Shown here piece after piece: positions 1 to 12,880 of a stretch of DNA of 64,000 bases. This DNA comes from Pezizomycotina sp. ARF18. Its lineage: Eukaryota > Ascomycota. The stretch lies in contig AZLU01000061.1 in assembly GCA_002224055.1 (NCBI GenBank), positions 142,788 through 206,787 on the forward strand. The letters run 5' to 3'. Made by a program: the position numbers and the translations under genes. Under the pieces are notes generated by a model. It did no database searches, had not been told where the DNA came from, and was given only the letters and a program-made list of their open reading frames with translations. Position 1 is the stretch's first letter. The number at the start of each line of letters is the position of its first letter.

Positions 1-654
1 CATCGCCGATATCAGCCGCGTAAATGGTTCGGTTGCTCTCGCCCAATCGGAAGCTCGGCGTGATAGCATCGCCAAGACCGTAAATGTTGGCGCCGGCGGG
101 TAACTTGGTCTTGAACTCCAAGAACTGGTTCTCGAAGACAATCTTGCTTCCCTTGGTCGTGAAGACGACGTCGTTGGTCGATTTACGCGTGATAGTGAAG
201 GAGAAAGGGTTCTGCTCCAGAGTAAACACCCAATCGGAGTCCTTTGGTCCAATTGGGTGGCTGACGGGCGGCTCGATGATCTGCTGCGGGTTCGTGACAT
301 ACCACGACTTTTCCTTGCCAAGGTCCGACGGGAGAATCTTGACGTTTATCGATCTTTAGTCTGGTACTGGACGGAGAGCGTGAGCTGCTTAACATCCGTG
401 CCGTAGACGTTGCATGCCGGACCAGCGAGGGAGAGGGTCGCGGTAACCCCGAGGACGATTGCTTGACGTTCGAGGCCTTGTAGCCGGGGCATGCCGTCTG
501 GGCGTTGATGGCGGTGGAGTTCTGGATGGTGGGGAGGATGTACTGGCGTCATCGAAGCTCGAGGGAGGGTGGGTTGCGGTTTGAACGATTGTGTCTGCTG
601 GGCCGAGGTGACACTGGCGGCGACGGCCAGCGTCAGGATCGAGAAGCTCTTCAT
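1..654 (-). CDS. GH31 alpha-glucosidase, 5' end, frameshifted, runs off left edge
   Basis: The product should be a secreted glycoside hydrolase family 31 enzyme that releases glucose from alpha-glucans. The start at 654-652 opens with a signal peptide (MKSFSILTLAVAASVTSAQQ). The pieces CPGYKASNVK, LAGPACNVYGTDVK and SNRTIYAADIGD, read in order on the minus strand, match the N-terminal beta-sandwich region of fungal GH31 proteins. They lie in different frames: near 545, near 450 (between QSSSG and the TATLSLAG stretch) and near 350 (one base missing after QTKDR, giving a TAA). The catalytic barrel lies beyond the window, so activity cannot be judged. No paralogue is seen nearby. A TATA-like stretch (797-806) lies about 140 bp upstream. 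I am confident of the family; whether the breaks are real or sequencing error is open. Confidence 0.8.
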
Positions 655-3435
655 GGCGAGTGGTTTCTGACGTTCTCTGTACTCTCTTCCGCACGCGATT
701 AGACGCGAACTTTTGACGCTGCAAAAAAGAATGGGATGAAGAGGGGATGAAGATGACAGAAAAGAACAGAACATCAAAGGGGGGGATAATCGACGATATA
801 TATAAAGAACAAATGTCTGTTCAAAAGGTGATTGCCCCATGGTGTGGTATTGATCTTCAAAAGAAACACGAAGAAGGGCGTTGCTCATTCCCCAGATCGA
901 GGAGCTTGAGTGAGACCTGGAGAACACACAAGCACCACCGATCCCTGCTTCGTTCCTTTTTTCTTTTTCTAGGCAATAATAATAGAATAGCAACTAGCAC
1001 TAGTAAGTAAGTACTTACTCCACAGTAGGATATTCATTTCTCACCGGAGGGGCGACGGCGGCCCTGCCCGGATCTTCGTACGGCCATGCGTATTGACCTA
1101 GAACGGAGGTAAGAGACGACGACGACACAACCACCAAGACCGCAGAAACAAGGGAGAAAGACCTCATCCTTTCATTTCTTTCCTTTTCTTTTTTCCCCCT
1201 TTGTATTAAACAGGATGAATAACAGGAATAAGCTATAAGGAGGGTAGAGTATCTTAATTGAGTTAATTAATCGCAGCGCAAAAAAAAAGGTACCGAACAA
1301 GTTTCTTGGTGCTGGGGATGGACGACGATAGATAGAATGGCTGGGGGGTGTTCGTGTTTTGTTTTTTTTTTTTTCTTTGGTGGTGATAGATGGAACTTAT
1401 TTTCCTTCCAGTTTTGTCGTCATTGGGAAAAAATAAAAAAAAAAATAAAAATAAAATAAAAAATAAAAATAAAACATTTTTTTAATGGCAAATAATTTTT
1501 ATTTTCTTTTTCCTCCTCGCTCGACCCACCACCACCGGAGCTAATCCACTTTCCGCTATTACGATCGACTATCCTCAATGCGCATTTCCCAAACTTTACT
1601 TACAGACATCAGCTTTAATCGATATCGTTTGGCCACTCGTTCACGTCAATTGATCAAATCTGGCGTTTCTAAATGTTCCTCTCATTTTCTCCTTTAAGCA
1701 GGTAGCGATGAATTGAAGCTCACGGGTTCCCATAGTTCGGCTCTGGAGCTCTCAAACGGCCAACAATCTGGACTATCGTGAACTTCTTTCCCATAATTCA
1801 CCGCCTCAGACTTGCAGCGACGAGATTCATGCCGGATTTGATGGAGACAGGAGCCTAGTGTCGCTTCTTCTTCTTCTTCTCCATCCCCGCCGATGGTCAC
1901 CGTCCACGGTCCGGATTTGGCACGTTTTTTGAGTACTTTTCTTCCCTGCTTTCTCGTGGTCCTCTGGGCGGCAGTTTCAAGCGAGTGGTGCCAGTAACAA
2001 CAAGGGGATCAAGGGATCATGACGCCATGGCTTCGGGAGATGCGGCAACCGACCGAGCTATACCAAAAGGCAACAACAATCGCAAGCCTACAAGCTCGTA
2101 TCCGTTCTTCAGTGTGGGCAAAGGTGAAATTGGGACATGGTGAGACACAACGAAGTTGACGAATGGAGCTCTCGGTGAATTTTTTAAACCAGGATAGATC
2201 CAGATAAGTTTTCCCACGACTGTCTATCAAAATCTCGGAAGTGTCAAAAAAAAAATCGTCTTATCTGTCAAAATTTCGCAATTCAAGTGGCTTGTTCTGT
2301 TCTGTTTTAGTCTTATCGGGGGGGTTTATCGATAATCGTCTTTTTCTCACAAAAACTGTCAAGGATTGGTAGATTTCTTTAACCTCCGCAATGCCTAACT
2401 AACAAAGTCGCGTTTTTAGTGAGCCAGGTCTTAAATTGTCAAGGAGGTGGAGCGGCCGAGCCGACCCCGAGGTATACAGCCTCGTGGAGACCGACTCGAG
2501 ACATGCAAAATACATGGCAAACTGAAGAGACGCTTTTTCCCTCGAAGATCCAAAAAATGTGGGACTCTTTGTGGGCATTTATCGGTGCCAGTATGCGGAG
2601 CTTCTCTCGGGCGCCTGCTACTGCATCACAACGACTAGTGACGATCCACTATCGTCACACGTGTATTTCAAAGAATTGGAGAGACATTGCTAACGTCAAT
2701 AGGGTCTACAATCCCAAGTTTATTGGGACGAGCCACCGTTAATCGAACAAATCAAGTGTTTTTCGAGAATGCAAATGCAATTGTGATGTCGACTGACATT
2801 GATATTTTTTGCGACCGGTAATAAGGATCGGATCACTCGGATTCAGGTACCCCACAAAGCCTCCCACAGTTTTTATTTTTTTGGTAACTTGCAGGATCGA
2901 ATGTTTTCAAGTTTTTTTTCCAGGCTTCTTCCCTCCAGACTCCAACGCCACAGAGGTCGAAGAGGTTACATCGCTCACTCTTCAAATACAAGTATACTTG
3001 TCTGTTTCTCACTTCTGTTTCTCAAAAACTAACCAGTTCTTCACTCCGGCAAAGGATCTTCAAAAAGTTCAAAACGATCATATTCTTGGCTTTTCTTTTG
3101 TGCAGCTTCTGGAAAAATTCACCGTCTTTTCCTATTGGCTCTGCTTCTCTTGTGCTACCTACTAGCCGGATTCAGTCAAACAACGGACGATAGCCGAAAT
3201 TGCAACCAGAGTTGAAATTAATGCTACAGGCTACAGCTCAGTAACCCTCCGCAAAGCCTTATCCGAGCCTGCCGTACCGGTCGCCGAAAATATAACGACT
3301 TTTTTTTTACTCCACAACGTCGAATGTTCGAAGAAAACGCCATACCCGCAGTTTGACGCCTGAGTTCTTTTTCTTTTCCGCTTTACGTACATCTCATGAG
3401 GAAAAAAGCTTCTTGGGAATCCTTGAGGGTTTTTA
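655..3435. other. Non-coding stretch upstream of GH31
   Basis: Only short open frames with no recognisable protein. It holds pyrimidine-rich runs and an A/T-rich block. The minus frame at 2017-2217 and the glutamate-rich minus frame at 1694-1900 were looked at and have no supporting motif. Confidence 0.5.
1426..1500. repeat. A-rich low-complexity block
   Basis: A run of A4-A9 tracts separated by single T residues, ending in a T7 tract. It is a simple low-complexity repeat with no terminal repeats around it. Confidence 0.8.
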
Positions 3436-3743
3436 ACCTACATCAGACAGGATTGCGAGGGGTTCGAATACAGTAACCAGGGACCAGGGTTGACGATCTA
3501 CCGAGAACCTCATCTTTCTATTCGGTTTTTGCCAGTTTTGGAACTGGAAATGGTAAACCTTTCCCGGGGTTTTTCTGTGGCATGTTTTGATAGTTCCTTT
3601 GCTACGTGATGCCAGTCCATTTCCATTGGTATCCACATACGCAGGTGGATTCCCGCTGCAGGAGAAAACAGGGGAAACACTGAGAGAATGTTCTGTTGCA
3701 TATGATCGGTGCTTCCGTTGAGATCTTGGTAGTAGTCAACCAA
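3436..3743 (-). pseudogene. Possible relic of a small secreted cysteine-rich protein
   Basis: One minus frame reads CSGNPPAYVDTNGNGLASR, then a KGTIKTCHRKTPGK stretch and VYHFQFQNWQKPN, and ends at a stop at 3436. The D-x-NGNG core followed by a TxxCxxKT-like segment recalls a widespread class of short secreted fungal proteins with a C-V-D-x-N-G-N-G core. Several positions where I would expect Cys are Tyr or Trp here. The 5' half with the signal peptide is not in the same frame, and no start can be fixed. The surrounding kilobases have no other gene. This match is from memory of the family pattern and is weak. The alternative is a chance open frame. Confidence 0.3.
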
Positions 3744-4805
3744 AAATTTTTTATTTTATTTTTTTTTTTTTTTAATGTACGAAATTCTCTATGTATTTTT
3801 TAAATGTATTACTTAACAAAGCAAGAAAACATTTTCGGATTGCTAAAAAGCTTTAAATATTTCCTTATTATTTTACTTCTATCAACTAGATCAATACTTC
3901 TCACCTGGGTTTTTTTTTTTTTAATTGTCTTTTTCTCTCTTTTCTCTAGGTATTCTATTCCCTTCCTTTCTTCGTGCCTATAATATAACATAAATCGTTC
4001 AAATTCTCTAGATCAACAAGATTCGAGTGCCTTTCCAACAAATATATTTTTCCTACTAGTAGCTTTCGATGGTTCATTTCTCCCTCTGTAGACTTCCTAT
4101 CCTCTCAACACGAGCTAGGAGAGAGACGTTTGACTTTCGAGTGCATTATTCTCCTGTAGAGTCAACAGCTAGCTAACACGTGGTATATAAGTCCCGATAA
4201 CAGCATGAAATTTTTTTTCTCGTCTACACGCGCTGTTCGCTTGTACGCTCCCGATACGCGCGTGGTTGAAGTCATGCAAACCTATCTCTATGTCCCTTCT
4301 TTTTTTTTTTCTTTTTTTTTTTTTGGTGAGGTTGTTTTGCATAAACATGATGATCATCCATGGATTGAAAGTGAGTTTGGCGGAGGGAGGTTGTGATCGT
4401 CGAGCGCTTCGTATTCGTGAGACAAGTCCAAAGGCTGGAAGATCGTGCTGGGTAGCTTTACAAAAAGAAGGAAAATATAATACGGAGGATTCACGTTGAT
4501 TAATAGACGCTCCTTAAAATATTTTGTGATATTGGGGTTCAGATTTTTATGACGGTAGTTGAAAACTTTAACAACAAAAGCTGCGAAGCTAGCTGGCTAA
4601 TTACATATATATACAGGGAAATGGCCGGAGTGATTTGAGAGTGTACGGAACAAAAGGGGTCGCGAGCTAATACTACTAGTCTTTTATCCCTCTCTGGAAA
4701 CATATCATCCATCCCCTATATCCCCGCTGGATTTGCCAATTCGCGTTGTGATAAACTCGCGATTTATACATTACACAACAAAGAAAGGTTATGTATAGGC
4801 TAGAA
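3744..4805. other. Non-coding, T-tract-rich stretch
   Basis: Contains T tracts near 3760-3775, 3910-3922 and 4300-4324, and only short open frames shaped by those tracts. Nothing recognisable. Confidence 0.5.
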
Positions 4806-4948
4806 GAGCGGTGTCTCGCGCCTTCATCGTAACTTCATTTTTTCTTCTTGTTTATCAAATGGGCGATGCACTCCACCGCGTATTTTTCTTTCTTTTTTTT
4901 TTTTTGGTTATGCTTTTACTGTCTTTCTCTGAAGTGGTATGGTGTATT
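4806..4948. repeat. Imperfect direct repeat, copy 1
   Basis: Starts GAGCGGTGTCTCGCGCC and ends in a segment resembling the one at 5086-5127. The second copy begins at 4997. The two differ mainly by transitions (see findings). Copy 1 also carries an inserted T tract at about 4895-4905. Confidence 0.7.
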
Positions 4949-4996
4949 ATATGAAAGTGTGGGAGCGTTAAGGAGGTTATAGAGTATAAACCAGGA

Positions 4997-5127
4997 GAGC
5001 AGTGTCTCGCGCCTTTATCATGACTTTTCTCTTCTTCTCGTTTATCAGATGAGAAATATACTCCGCACGTGCACATTTTTTCGTTCTATCCTTTTACTCT
5101 CTTACTCTAAAGTAGTTTATAGTACTT
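4997..5127. repeat. Imperfect direct repeat, copy 2
   Basis: Starts GAGCAGTGTCTCGCGCC. It follows copy 1 in order over about 130 bp with scattered substitutions. No coding potential is shared by the copies. Confidence 0.7.
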
Positions 5128-8100
5128 AGGTATCGTAAACTGTGTAGAACTGTGGGGAGGCCTAACGGAATATCATGCTCGTCGATCGAGATATGTCCTC
5201 TAGGTTTTTATACAGCATTTTCGTGAAATAGTTGAGTGATGAGTATCGTCCCCGAACCACGAGAGGTAAACAGTATGGAGGGACATAACAACGCAGTTTT
5301 GGATACTTGAAATTTATTTCGTTTAGTGCATTTATGCGGTGTAACCTTTTGTCAGGGTTAGGATTCAAGTATACTTCCTAAGACGTTCGGGTTTCGAGAG
5401 AAAGCGGGTGTGCTAGTTATCCGTTCCTTGCCCGCATTAGCTAAAACGATACGGAGGACAGAAGCAACGCGGCGTGTTTGATTCTACGTAGGATTTTTGG
5501 CCGGTGGTTTATGAGGGTGCTTTTTCTTGGGATGTAGATCTTGTGCTTCGGCGTATGGGAAGGTTTAAGCGTCAATTGTATCTCTCTTTTTTTTTTTTTT
5601 TTCTTCGTTACTAAAACGCCATGGGCGAGAAAAAAAAGATACGCTTTTTTTGTATGATCGCGGGGATTTGATTACGTTGGTAACGCTATGCGCACCTTTG
5701 TACAGGCGAGAGTTCGTCTCTGGACGCCCTTGAGATGTGGTTTTTTGTGTTTATGGTTGTGTAGTGGGAATGGGATTTCAGCGGCGATGGAAAAGTAGTG
5801 GAAGTGCATGGGAGGTGGTATCATACAGTTTCCTTGAGAGAAAGAGGCTGCTGTTTGTTGAGACTTGCATGTGTTTCTACTTTCAACTCTTTGGATTTTT
5901 GAAAAATAAATCGAGGCGTTTTAGCAATCATCGTGCCGCACGTGCTATCGTTCCTTTAGGAGTGTAACTTTTGAGGGTTACGTCTCTGTGAGTTAAACAA
6001 GGCTAGGTTTTGCGGGATATCAGGCTTGGGAGCTTCCATCAAGAATGGGTTATCGATGACGTACAGGGCCGCCGATATTGTCCCTTTCGATGCTGTTTTC
6101 TCGTGAAACTAGCTTTTTTTGTTTTATGAGAAGGTGATGTTTTTCCAGAGTACCGCACGCCATGAGATTCCTTCGAGCACGCGGAGTCGCTTTGGGGCTT
6201 ATGGTTAGCGTTAGGTACGGAGTTTTCGTGGCTTCAGTTTAGGACTCGGGGTAATATCGATTAGGTCCGGACCTAGTGGCTGTTTTCTTTTCTCTCGGGA
6301 CAAGAGGGGCGATTGGTCTGTTACTTCGTGTCTTTTATGGAATGAGCGGTATCGTATCGACGTGGCCGTCGAGGATGGAAAAACTACAGCTTCACATTTC
6401 ATTCTAAGTGATTGCTTAGAGGTTATCATAACGTTACCCACGCGATATTTTAGTAGTGGTTTTCAGTTGCTTTATGTACACGGTTGTCATGGTCTCTTAT
6501 TTCTCGGGTTCTTCGTTGATGGGGCGTGTTTATATATCTCTTAAGCCATTCATCAAGAAAAATTGGCTTTTTTTTTTCTTGTTATCCAGATCTCCGCTCT
6601 CCCCTTTTCTATATTTGTAATTTTTCGATGTTATTTATACTTTGGTGAGAGACGTTTGTATCGTGATCGTGGGGCCTTATGTGCAAAATCTATATTTTTT
6701 CCCTCTTCGTTCCTCGGGATTAAGTGATCGCCTTAGATTTATCGTCAAAGCGTGGAACTGTAGTCGTTGATTGGGGATTTTTAGATATTACTCTACGTCG
6801 AACTTTCCGACTTTCAGATACCAAACGCGGTAAGCAATGATCTATCAAGCAACTTGTCGATTATATTGTTTGAACCCATTTCATTACTTTGTATCACCGG
6901 GATCTCCCCTATCGCTTTTCGAAGGCTAGTTTTCCTACCTTTTTCTCCTTTCTTTTCCTTTTTTATTTTTTTAAAAAAAAAAAATAATAAAAATAGAAGA
7001 GAGGTAACAGGACTAAAGGAGTAAAGGATCCAAAGAGCTATAGCGTGTTTGATCCGCAGTTACTTTGGAGATTGACGTTATATCGTTGGTGGAAAGTTGC
7101 GATGTAGTACGCGATACTCATGTACGATTAGTAATCGCAACATCATTACCTTACTACAAGCAATAAGAACCTCTTTGCTTTTCTTGTATCAATCAAGGAT
7201 CTCGACCAGATAGTGTGTGTGCATCGTGGTTATTCAGCAAACAAGAATACCTAGCGCCGACCTGAATTAAGAAACGCTATGCTTCGCGTTTAACCCTGTT
7301 GATAAAATACTCCATCGCTTTGCGATACTTTAAAGGCTGCATGTGATGTAGCTTACACTTATTATTTTATCTAGAAAAATCAACCCGGTTTTGGCTTTTT
7401 CGTCTATAATTTCGGTAACTTCGTCCGGTTTGTTTCCTCTGGATTTCATGAAAGTTATACTCCCGCGTCTGTGTTACTTGTTTGTCTGTCGGCGTTTGGT
7501 GATGTATTTAGTCCTTTCTTTTCTTTCTCTTCATTGCTAGGACAAACGGTCATCGATATCCTAGAGAGAGCATTTTACAACTCGTGTTGCGATGTAGTAC
7601 ACGTGCCTTAGTTAGGTGCTTTATGCGCGCGCCGCGGCCTCATTGACCAAGCCAGTTTAAATTCTGTCAGGTGGTTGTCTTGATGCTGATGGGTTTCTCT
7701 CTCGCTCCTCTTGTCGCAGAAGCAATTTACTCCGAAAACAATCCGGCGAGCATGCTAGCGAAGACGAAACATATGCACAGATTCATCGATTAGCCGATAT
7801 TCGACTTCATCATTACTTGGATGTGAGGGTGATATCGTATTGTGCACGTGGTTGATTTTTTGTGGGTGATTCTGGAGCCTTCATACATTTATAGTGGCTC
7901 TGGTGGTAGGGAATTTTTAAGTAAATTATTGTGCCCGACAACCTGCACAACCTTGTACCTTCGATATGTCACTATGAATTCCGCTTTACGGAAGTCCCGC
8001 TTTGAATCTGTTGAAGTTGTATGTTGCGCCTATAAATCCACTTTTGGGCTCTAGACTACTCTGCGACTAGAGAGTCAAGTGACGTTATGCCGGTCTTGAT

Positions 8101-8570
8101 CTCTAGGCGCAGAATGTAATTTCCCCCAAATCACTCATCAGTAATGGCTTCCTTCGGATGCTTTCCTACTTGTCCAGTTTTTGATAGAATCCTATATAGA
8201 ATGTGCTCTTTATTCAACTAGCTCCCCAGTAGCTGTGTCGGGGACTGCAAGCCCGCCAAAGGCCGTCAGTCAAGCTTCAAAGGCATCAACGATTTCTATG
8301 ATTGATAGTGAAGTAGCTACACGTGCTTAAGAGTTAGGGATTCTTGGTCAGGCAATTATCGCTCATGGGTAGATAGTTACAAAACTCGATATCGTTCGGA
8401 ACCAAGTCGCGGATGTTACATCGCACCTGGTAGTAGGCGAGTATCATAGTTGTATCGAATGTTTCCCTTCATCTTGTCTATACATTCCCTCTCATAGCTA
8501 CCAAAATTGGTTCGAATTCTATCGGTAATAACAACACTTCACGTTTCTTCTCGAAGATTAAGAAGAGTTG
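5128..8570. other. Long stretch without a recognisable gene
   Basis: Base composition is close to even and stops are frequent in all frames. It has scattered T tracts (5587-5602, 6565-6578) and an A/T palindromic tract near 6960-6990. No family motif, terminal repeat or tRNA was recognised. It may be old decayed sequence. Confidence 0.5.
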
Positions 8571-8832
8571 ACAATACAAGCATTTTATTTGGAATCCTTT
8601 ACTGAGGAATGGGTGGAGGATTAGTGCTTCTGGCGGCGGTGCTGGTGCGTCGAGGGGTTATTCGCGGAGGAGGATGGTGTCTAAGGGCTTGCGAGAAGTG
8701 GAGTTCCGGCCGCCGAGCAATCGGGCCGCCTGTCAGATTGCACCTTATCGTGAATGTTCAACTTCATCGCAGGGAGGGAGACCTTTAGCCGAAGTTGAGT
8801 ATGAGTTTTCTGAGGTTCCACACGGAAGATAA
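8571..8832 (+). other. GC-richer open frame, possible coding relic
   Basis: A plus frame stays open for 87 codons up to TAA at 8830 and holds an Arg/Gly/Ser-rich stretch, then MVSKGLREVEFRPPSNR and a C-terminal EVEYEFSEVPHGR. It has no in-frame ATG near the 5' end. The segment is noticeably more GC-rich than its flanks, which is why it stands out. I do not recognise the protein, and all three plus frames are fairly open here, so this may be composition rather than coding. Confidence 0.2.
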
Positions 8833-10227
8833 TATATGGGATCTCTGCTAATGGGTTAGACTTTATCGTGCTGTCGCCGCCAACGAAAGCTATCAGATTT
8901 AGTAATACACTCCTAAACGTTAAGCCTGGTCATCTGAGGCGAATTCTTAGGGAATATCTGAGTGGGTACGCATCATCGTGAGAACTTGGATGTATAGAGA
9001 TAATGTCAATAGACTTTAAAACGTATGTTCATCTGAGAGGTTCCGCTCCGTATGAATCGAGTGTGTTCTGCGAAGCCGAACTGTTCTATTGTTCAAATAT
9101 ATCAGACGAAATGGAGTAACACGCCTGACTCTCCCCAATAGCGGGATTGCATGGTGACTTTCTTGTTAAGCTCGGTCGACATGTTTTCCGGGAAGAAGTA
9201 CTAAGAAAGAAAATTGGGCATATTGGAGCATTATTTATGGCCCCGGAAAAATGGTCTCCGTGCTATTTCGTTTCGTGTCGTACTGTCCTCCAACTTTGGG
9301 AAGTTTATGATCTCTTCGTTACCGTGGGTCACTGACAGTTTGCTGGTGGACTAATGAAAGTGGGTTGAACAATATCGGTGTAATGAAAGAATCCCTATTA
9401 AAGTCGTTCTGTTCAATAGTGAAAAGCTATCATCTCCACGATCTCCTCCTTAAAGAAACATCATTATGAGGGGTGAGTGCTTGGAGAGGTTAAGAGAGAT
9501 AGTTATATGAATCAAAAGGATAGTAAGAATCCTGGAAAAGCGGTCCGTACGCTATGCTTGGTGGTGCAGGCTCCGATCAAGGTAGCTAGCTATGTTGGGG
9601 CCGTTTGTGAGGGTGAATACGTTGAAATCAAAGGGGGCCAGCGCCTGGGAACTGTAGCTATTATAGTTGACGATGTTCTCGTTCGCGTAGTCCTGCGCAA
9701 TTGACGGGGAGCCCACTCCGAACCTGGCTACTAGAGCCATGTTATGTTTTCTCAGTGATTACTAGAGCATGCTAGCAGTTAAGACATGATACATATTGTG
9801 CAAAAGGTACATAAAGTCCTATGAAGAGTGTTTCGTACGCGCCGTTTTTGATCGTGTAGTAATATAGAATTAATCATCGGAGGCTATGGTATGTATGGCT
9901 TTCATGCTTCCTCCCTAGCGCATAGATGTCGTTTATCGGGGTTAGCTTTTGAAAAGAACGTAACAGTCAATGTTTTAGAGTGATTAGGGAGTCTGTCTCG
10001 TGTGACATTTTGAGAGAGTTAGGATTTATGTCAACACCAAATTCTTTCAGGCGCCAAATCAGTATACGAGGTATAGGAGACAAGCGTTTCTCTGTATCGC
10101 GACCTCGAGGGCTACACGGCTGTGTATAACTCGAATACTTCCTATACGCAACGGCACGAAGCCCGTATGTGGGTGTACAAGCCTTCTGCGAGGAAAGGGA
10201 AGAACCATTGATGCCCTATCGATTCGA
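8833..10227. other. No recognisable gene
   Basis: Short open frames exist on both strands (plus 9147-9335 and 9477-9704; minus 9552-9740), but the overlapping ones exclude each other and none shows a motif. Confidence 0.5.
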
Positions 10228-10442
10228 TTATTCCGGATTTCTGAAACCCTTCTCCGTGGCCGCAGCTACCAATGCGTAGACCATATCTATCTGAATACCG
10301 GGTCTCGTTGCCAAGGCGGCCAAGGCGAACCCCACGGCATACCCGTTGCTCTTGCTAGTTTTCCACAATTCTGAGTAAAGGGAGTACCATATTTCGTTGA
10401 AGGGCCCTTCGTGTAATATCAGCACCGCGATCCACCATAAGG
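10228..10442 (-). pseudogene. Unidentified protein fragment, possible fossil exon
   Basis: The minus strand reads KALWWIAVLILHEGPFNEIW, then YSLYSELWKTSKSNGYAVGF and ALAALATRPGIQIDMVYALV before a stop at 10228. It is bounded upstream by a TGA, leaving about 73 open codons. The amphipathic, Trp/Leu/Ala-rich composition and higher GC suggest a former protein segment, perhaps membrane-associated. There is no start codon at a sensible place and no adjoining coding piece was found. I do not recognise it. Confidence 0.3.
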
Positions 10443-12065
10443 CCTTTTCTCAACCCTGTAAGTACCAGTAGCCTCTACAGACTTACATCTTCACTTTCCC
10501 TCTCCTTGAAGATTTTTTTTTTATAAAAGCGTGTGGTAGGTTGGTGATGCTCAGCGGCGCGGGCTGTTCGCTTAGCTGGAGAAAGAATGGGGTTTAAGCT
10601 TTTCGCTTATTCCCGCTTGTGCTAATTTTTTTCTTTTTTTTTCTCTGAAGAAATCTTTTTCATTAGCCAAGTCAGTCAAGCCAAAAACCCCGAGCCAAAA
10701 GAAAAAAAAGGACAATTAATCTCTTTTTTACCCTGAGGAGTGGGTAACCATTTGGTTTCATTCGGGTGCTTTTCTCTAGATTGACTTCATTCTACAGTGT
10801 ACTGCGCAGCGAGCTTTATTCCCATTAGCAATCATCGTAACCTACACTCATGTTAGCGATATCTAGGACCAGTTACCTTGAAGATTAAATCCAATTCAGG
10901 GTATAACGAATAGGCGAAGGCGTATACTTTGTACTCCCTAAGAAGGAAAGCCAACGCCTCTAACCCGATGAAATGAAAGGTCGGATCTTCTAGTGTCGTC
11001 ACGTGTTGTTGCAGCTATCGACTTATATCTTTCTTAGGATGTCCCAACACGATGATCTAGCGGCAGGTTTGGGAGGTCTACGTTAGCGCCAATGGTTTTC
11101 AGACTTACAAAGGGTATTCTAAGTCATTATATTTTCTATAGTATCAATATATGGACTATATCTATATATGTAGTACCTACCTACTATCAAGCAACTTGCT
11201 AACGTCCGTACTTTAAGATAGTTGCATCTTATCGCGATATGTCGAAGACATAGTTTGAGTAAGATATCCAGGTTTGAAGAGGTATTGTTGGAAGACTGAG
11301 ATTTTGGATTATAGATATTATGCTTAAGAAGATTCATGATTGCATACGCAAGTACAGGTATATTAGAAGCTACATTTATGATAGTGGTAGATGGGGTAAA
11401 TGGGTAGATCGTGGAGGTCAGGGAATGCTATTGCTTCGATGTTAAACTTGTATACTCCGACGAATGGATGAGGTAGATGGAAGATTTACAGCTGGAAAAA
11501 TTATATTTATACTACCATCGTATAATTAAATCCAGATTTAGATACATATTAAGAGCCCATAAAGTTACATAATTATGGAGTTACGTAATAATCGTTATTT
11601 TTGTAGATATTCTCATCTAACATCATCGAAGCTTCGAGAATGTTCGATAGGTAAAAGCTTCAATTTCCCTCTACGTGTATTTACGCGCAATATTAATTCC
11701 GCTTCCTTACTTTGTTGGCCATATAGATCTATAGATTACTATAATGCCTGCATCCATGCCACGTTTCCCCTCCATGGTTTGCTTGAAAATTACAACATCG
11801 TGAGTTTTCGGTCACTGGTGACAGAGTTTCATTCCCATTTTTTGAACTCCTACATGAACCCATGCCTTCACTTCATCACTGGTACTGCTAAGAAACTAAT
11901 TTTTAAAATGCTTGGAAAATAGAATCCACAATTTAGAGATAGTGGGCACCTTGAGCTTTCACGATACCCCATCGTTTTAGCTACATTGTCACTCATCATT
12001 TGTTTCATCAGCGCCGTAGCGTTCGTTTTTAACTTCCGCAGAGACATTCTCTATTTCGTTTTCCA
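10443..12065. other. A/T-rich stretch without a recognisable gene
   Basis: Short poly-T runs (10514-10523, 10627-10641) and many stops. From about 11100 to 11600 it becomes strongly A/T-rich. No motif was found in the 115-codon plus frame at 11575-11922. Confidence 0.5.
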
Positions 12066-12880
12066 GTGCGCATTTTGGGTATGCTCTCCTCTCCTCTTTT
12101 TCTATTATTTTTTTTCCTTTTAAACGTGACCATCATGTTCATCTCCGTTGCACCGGCGTTCAAATCTAGCTCGATCTCGATGCTCCAAGCGTCCAATATC
12201 AAAGACTATGCACTTGATCAAGTTCATTTTACTCTCCTTTCCCTTCCCCCTTTTTTTTTAAGTACTCTCGTGCTGACCAACCTCGTGTCTCTAGCAATGT
12301 GTCCACCAAATCCGTCCTCTAGCAGCCGTGACTGGAAACACCGTCTAATTCTGATCACGATCAAGCGAAACACTCAAGTCATCGTCATGAACTACGCTCA
12401 CGCCTCAATAACAGTTTCGTGCGATCTGGTACTCCGTATGCACCTGGCGATCACCCCAACGCGCGATCAACGCCCACGATACTCTCCAGATCAATTCTCT
12501 CAGGAATTCGAGCCTTATCCCGCCATACCTAGACTTTCTACTCCAGCGGCGGTACTGTCAATTGGTGCCTTCAGCGCTGGTTTCCCTCGTGCTAGGCAGA
12601 AAGATTGTCAAAAGACGGAGAATCTTATGGGAGCGTGTGGTACCGGTTTCACGGATCAACGTTTTTCCGTTCGCTTACTTCCCCCGATACTTATCGCGAA
12701 CCGCGCACCTATGTATACAGGAGAATCGATCAACGATGGGTCGCGGCGTGGGTGATCTTGAGATCTGAAACGAAGTACTACACTTTACATATTGGTTTTG
12801 CTTTGTGCTTCTTCTTTATTTATTTACCATTCGACTATTGCACAGGTTTCTTTGCGAATTTGGACGTTTTTCTCGCATAG
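12066..12880 (+). pseudogene. Possible degraded membrane-protein gene, 5' part
   Basis: Three overlapping plus frames look partly protein-like. The most convincing piece (about 12605-12845) reads YGSVWYRFHGSTFFRSLTSP, then RTYVYRRIDQRWVAAWVILR and a hydrophobic segment FALCFFFIYLPFDYC. Upstream, the frame from 12066 opens with a hydrophobic stretch. The pieces lie in different frames. They precede the membrane-protein tail at 13407-13743 on the same strand and may belong with it, with introns or frame changes between. I do not recognise the family, and no catalytic motif is visible. Confidence 0.3.

Noticed and set aside
8500-8535. GGTTCGAATTC resembling a tRNA T-arm
   Set aside because: No matching acceptor, D-arm or anticodon stem could be drawn around it.
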